6,236 nt of DNA. Source: Methanosarcina sp. Its GTDB lineage: Archaea > Halobacteriota > Methanosarcinia > Methanosarcinales > Methanosarcinaceae. The DNA lies in contig DUGS01000095.1 of the NCBI GenBank assembly GCA_013331265.1, positions 1-6,236 of the forward strand, read 5' to 3'. The translations under genes were made by a program, and so were the position numbers. Of the stretch, positions 5,106-6,236 are shown in pieces. Each line of letters starts with the position of its first letter. Position 1 is the first letter of the stretch. A model generated the notes under the pieces. It was not told the DNA's origin. It saw only the letters and a list, made by a program, of their open reading frames with translations, and did not search any database.

Positions 5106-5246
5106 TTGCCAAAAGAAGATAAAAGTCCATCTTTTCAGCCAGAACCTATACCTTATCCGGAGCCTCAACCGCTTCCGTCACCCGAACCGATACCCGAACC
5201 AGAGCCAGAAACTGAGCCTAAACATAAGTCCAGAAAAACAAAATGA
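5106..5246 (+). CDS. 46-residue X-Pro alternating repeat microprotein
   Basis: The frame runs from TTG (5106) to TGA (5244-5246) and encodes 46 residues, 15 of them proline and 8 glutamate. From residue 12 to 34 every second residue is proline (12 consecutive X-Pro dipeptides, mostly Glu-Pro, with Ile, Tyr, Gln, Leu and Ser in the X position). The C-terminus is basic: KHKSRKTK (39-46). There is no signal peptide, membrane helix or cysteine. Such a sequence should be a rigid, extended polyproline-like rod, as in the Glu-Pro part of TonB, and not a globular fold; the basic tail could bind nucleic acid or an acidic partner. The strong ribosome binding site and its place 34 bases before the TIR gene support a real gene, likely the first of the operon. 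I know no family for it. A leader peptide controlling the next gene is an alternative. Confidence 0.6.
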   Translation: MPKEDKSPSFQPEPIPYPEPQPLPSPEPIPEPEPETEPKHKSRKTK

Positions 5247-5280
5247 AAAAGCAAAATAATACAGGCCAAGTACATCAGGC

Positions 5281-5841
5281 ATGATCACAAAGGTTTATAT
5301 TTCTCATTGTGAGCAGGACGAACTGCTTGCCCAGGAACTGGCAAGAGCTCTGTGGGCAGTGGAAATTGAGAGTTTTTCATCTCTGTACAGGAAGGCCCGA
5401 ATTATTTCTCTTGCTGAAAGAATACGCTTTGGCATCCGCCAATCAGACTGCGTCATCCCGATTATCACACAGGAAGGAGTACTATCCCCGGAAGTGAATC
5501 AGGAGATAGGGCTGGCCGTAGGAGTTGATCAGTTAATAATTCCGCTGGTAGAGTCAGGAATTGAACTGCCTGTCCTTATACGCCATCTCCAGCCAATTAA
5601 TTTTTACCCTGAAGCCTATGAGGATGCTCTGGGAAAACTTTTGCAGAGCATAAGGCAGCTTACAAAACTGGACTGGCTGAAAATAAAGTGCCCTTATTGT
5701 GGAGAGGAAATGACGCAGTATATCTCACCGGAAGAAGATGTGGAGAGGGCTCTTCTTGCAGGGAAACATCTCGAGACCATCTGCAGTTACTGCCAGAGAA
5801 ACATTTACCTTGACCCCAGAACCTTCAGACCTACACCCTGA
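5281..5841 (+). CDS. TIR-domain protein with C-terminal zinc ribbon
   Basis: A 186-residue soluble protein. Residues 1 to about 110 look like a TIR domain: strand KVYISHCEQDE (4-14), the helix LLAQELARALWAVEIE ending in the second strand, ISLAERIRFGIRQSDCVIPIIT (42-63) and VNQEIGLAVG (72-81). Glu75 is where NAD-cleaving TIR enzymes have their catalytic glutamate. LIIPLVE (85-91) is the next strand. After a helical linker (110-135), two CxxC pairs, CPYC (137-140) and CSYC (168-171), form a zinc-ribbon-like module. TIR proteins of prokaryotes often act in antiphage defence by NAD depletion or by making signal nucleotides (as in Thoeris), but none of the usual partner genes is visible. The ATG at 5281 is the first possible start after an in-frame TAA at 5257. 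It lacks a good ribosome binding site, so translation may depend on the upstream small gene. The TIR call is sound; enzymatic activity and role are inferred. Confidence 0.85.
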   Translation: MITKVYISHCEQDELLAQELARALWAVEIESFSSLYRKARIISLAERIRFGIRQSDCVIPIITQEGVLSPEVNQEIGLAVGVDQLIIPLVESGIELPVLIRHLQPINFYPEAYEDALGKLLQSIRQLTKLDWLKIKCPYCGEEMTQYISPEEDVERALLAGKHLETICSYCQRNIYLDPRTFRPTP

Positions 5842-5859
5842 TTATCTCTAACACCGGAA

Positions 5860-5886
5860 GGAGAGGTGAATTCATGGAAGAGGAAG
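5860..5886 (+). promoter_or_regulatory. Tandem ribosome binding sites before two nested starts
   Basis: GGAGAGGTGA (5860-5869) precedes ATG 5874 closely, and GAGGAAGG (5879-5886) precedes an in-frame ATG at 5895 by 8 bases. Both starts sit in the same short context, ATTCATG. Translation could start at either, giving proteins of 118 or 111 residues; the first site is the better match to the archaeal 16S tail, but its spacing is tight. Confidence 0.45.
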
Positions 5887-6230
5887 GCAAATTCATGAAA
5901 AAAAGAGCAAAAGAAGAAACCGAAGAACCAATGGCTGTTAAGTCCAGATTAGGGGAAACTACTGTCAGCGAGACTGAAGTAAAGGGTATAGAAGATCTTA
6001 CTCCTGTGGAAAAAAAGCACCTGCTGTTACAGCTTTCCAGAGACAGAGTAAAAGACAGTTCTGCCGGTCCCTGGGAAATTGTTGATATCCGCAGGGAAGA
6101 ATGGAGAGCGGTTAAAGATACACTGGTTGAACCTGTAGAAATCGACGTCAGGGACACCGGAAGGGATGGACTGTTCAGGATATGGTTTGATATCACAAAA
6201 TTAGAAAGAGAGCTAGAATCAATAACTTGA
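5874..6230 (+). CDS. Hypothetical acidic protein downstream of the TIR gene
   Basis: A 118-residue protein of a family I do not recognise. It has no cysteine, signal peptide or membrane helix, so it is probably cytoplasmic. The first 40 residues are highly charged and probably disordered (runs of Glu, Lys and Arg). Residues 41-60 (DLTPVEKKHLLLQLSRDRVK) look like an amphipathic helix. Residues 67-110 look like a small folded part with aromatic residues: WEIVDIRREEW (67-77), VEPVEIDV (85-92) and LFRIWFDI (100-107), perhaps a beta sheet. A final charged helix ends at 118. It starts 32 bases after the TIR stop with a strong ribosome binding site and no promoter between, so it is likely made with the TIR protein and may be its partner, inhibitor or regulator. 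That relation is inferred from position only. The gene is complete; its stop lies six bases from the window end. Confidence 0.8.
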   Translation: MEEEGKFMKKRAKEETEEPMAVKSRLGETTVSETEVKGIEDLTPVEKKHLLLQLSRDRVKDSSAGPWEIVDIRREEWRAVKDTLVEPVEIDVRDTGRDGLFRIWFDITKLERELESIT

Positions 6231-6236
6231 AAAAAA

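Noticed and set aside
5831..6196. 121-codon minus-strand frame, Ser/Thr-rich
   Set aside because: Antisense of the charged protein at 5874-6230, which has a strong ribosome binding site; Ser/Thr richness is a by-product of Glu/Arg codons read backwards.

Overview
The window looks like a piece of a Methanosarcina-type methanogen chromosome. This rests on an archaeal, histidine-type Thi4 thiazole synthase, TATA-box promoters in very AT-rich spacers, strong GGAGG/GGTGA-like ribosome binding sites, an archaeal lipobox lipoprotein, a remnant of a group II intron reverse transcriptase, and long gene-poor spacers. The genus is an inference from gene content and style; no rRNA or other marker is present.

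Layout. Positions 1-154 hold no gene but carry three copies of a 10-base word arranged as two mutually exclusive hairpins downstream of thi4. Positions 155-937 (minus) are thi4. Positions 938-1668 form a long non-coding stretch with two clear hairpins. Positions 1669-2376 (plus) are an internally deleted group II intron reverse transcriptase with damaged catalytic motifs. Facing it at 2407-2583 (minus) is the 3' end of another gene, apparently truncated, with its own T-rich terminator. A small three-helix membrane protein of the DUF5316 type follows at 2656-2976 (plus). It converges on a META-domain lipoprotein at 3084-3794 (minus), which has an octapeptide-repeat stalk; the minus-strand gene ends in a well-formed hairpin-plus-U terminator. 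A second long spacer (3795-4349) contains the divergent promoters of the lipoprotein and of an exported DUF6448 protein (4350-4967, plus).

The right end (5061-6236) is a compact plus-strand cluster. It contains a 46-residue protein made largely of strictly alternating X-Pro dipeptides (TTG start, excellent ribosome binding site), a TIR-domain protein with a C-terminal four-cysteine zinc ribbon, and a 118-residue acidic protein without cysteine and of unknown family. The gaps between these genes are 34 and 32 bases and no promoter or terminator is evident between them, so they are probably one transcript. This is the best candidate for an undescribed system. The TIR protein keeps the glutamate expected of NAD-consuming TIR enzymes, so a defence or nucleotide-signalling role is possible but unproven.

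The remaining genes do not form an obvious pathway together. The middle of the window looks like accessory territory: surface proteins, a decayed mobile element and a gene remnant between a conserved vitamin gene and the TIR cluster.
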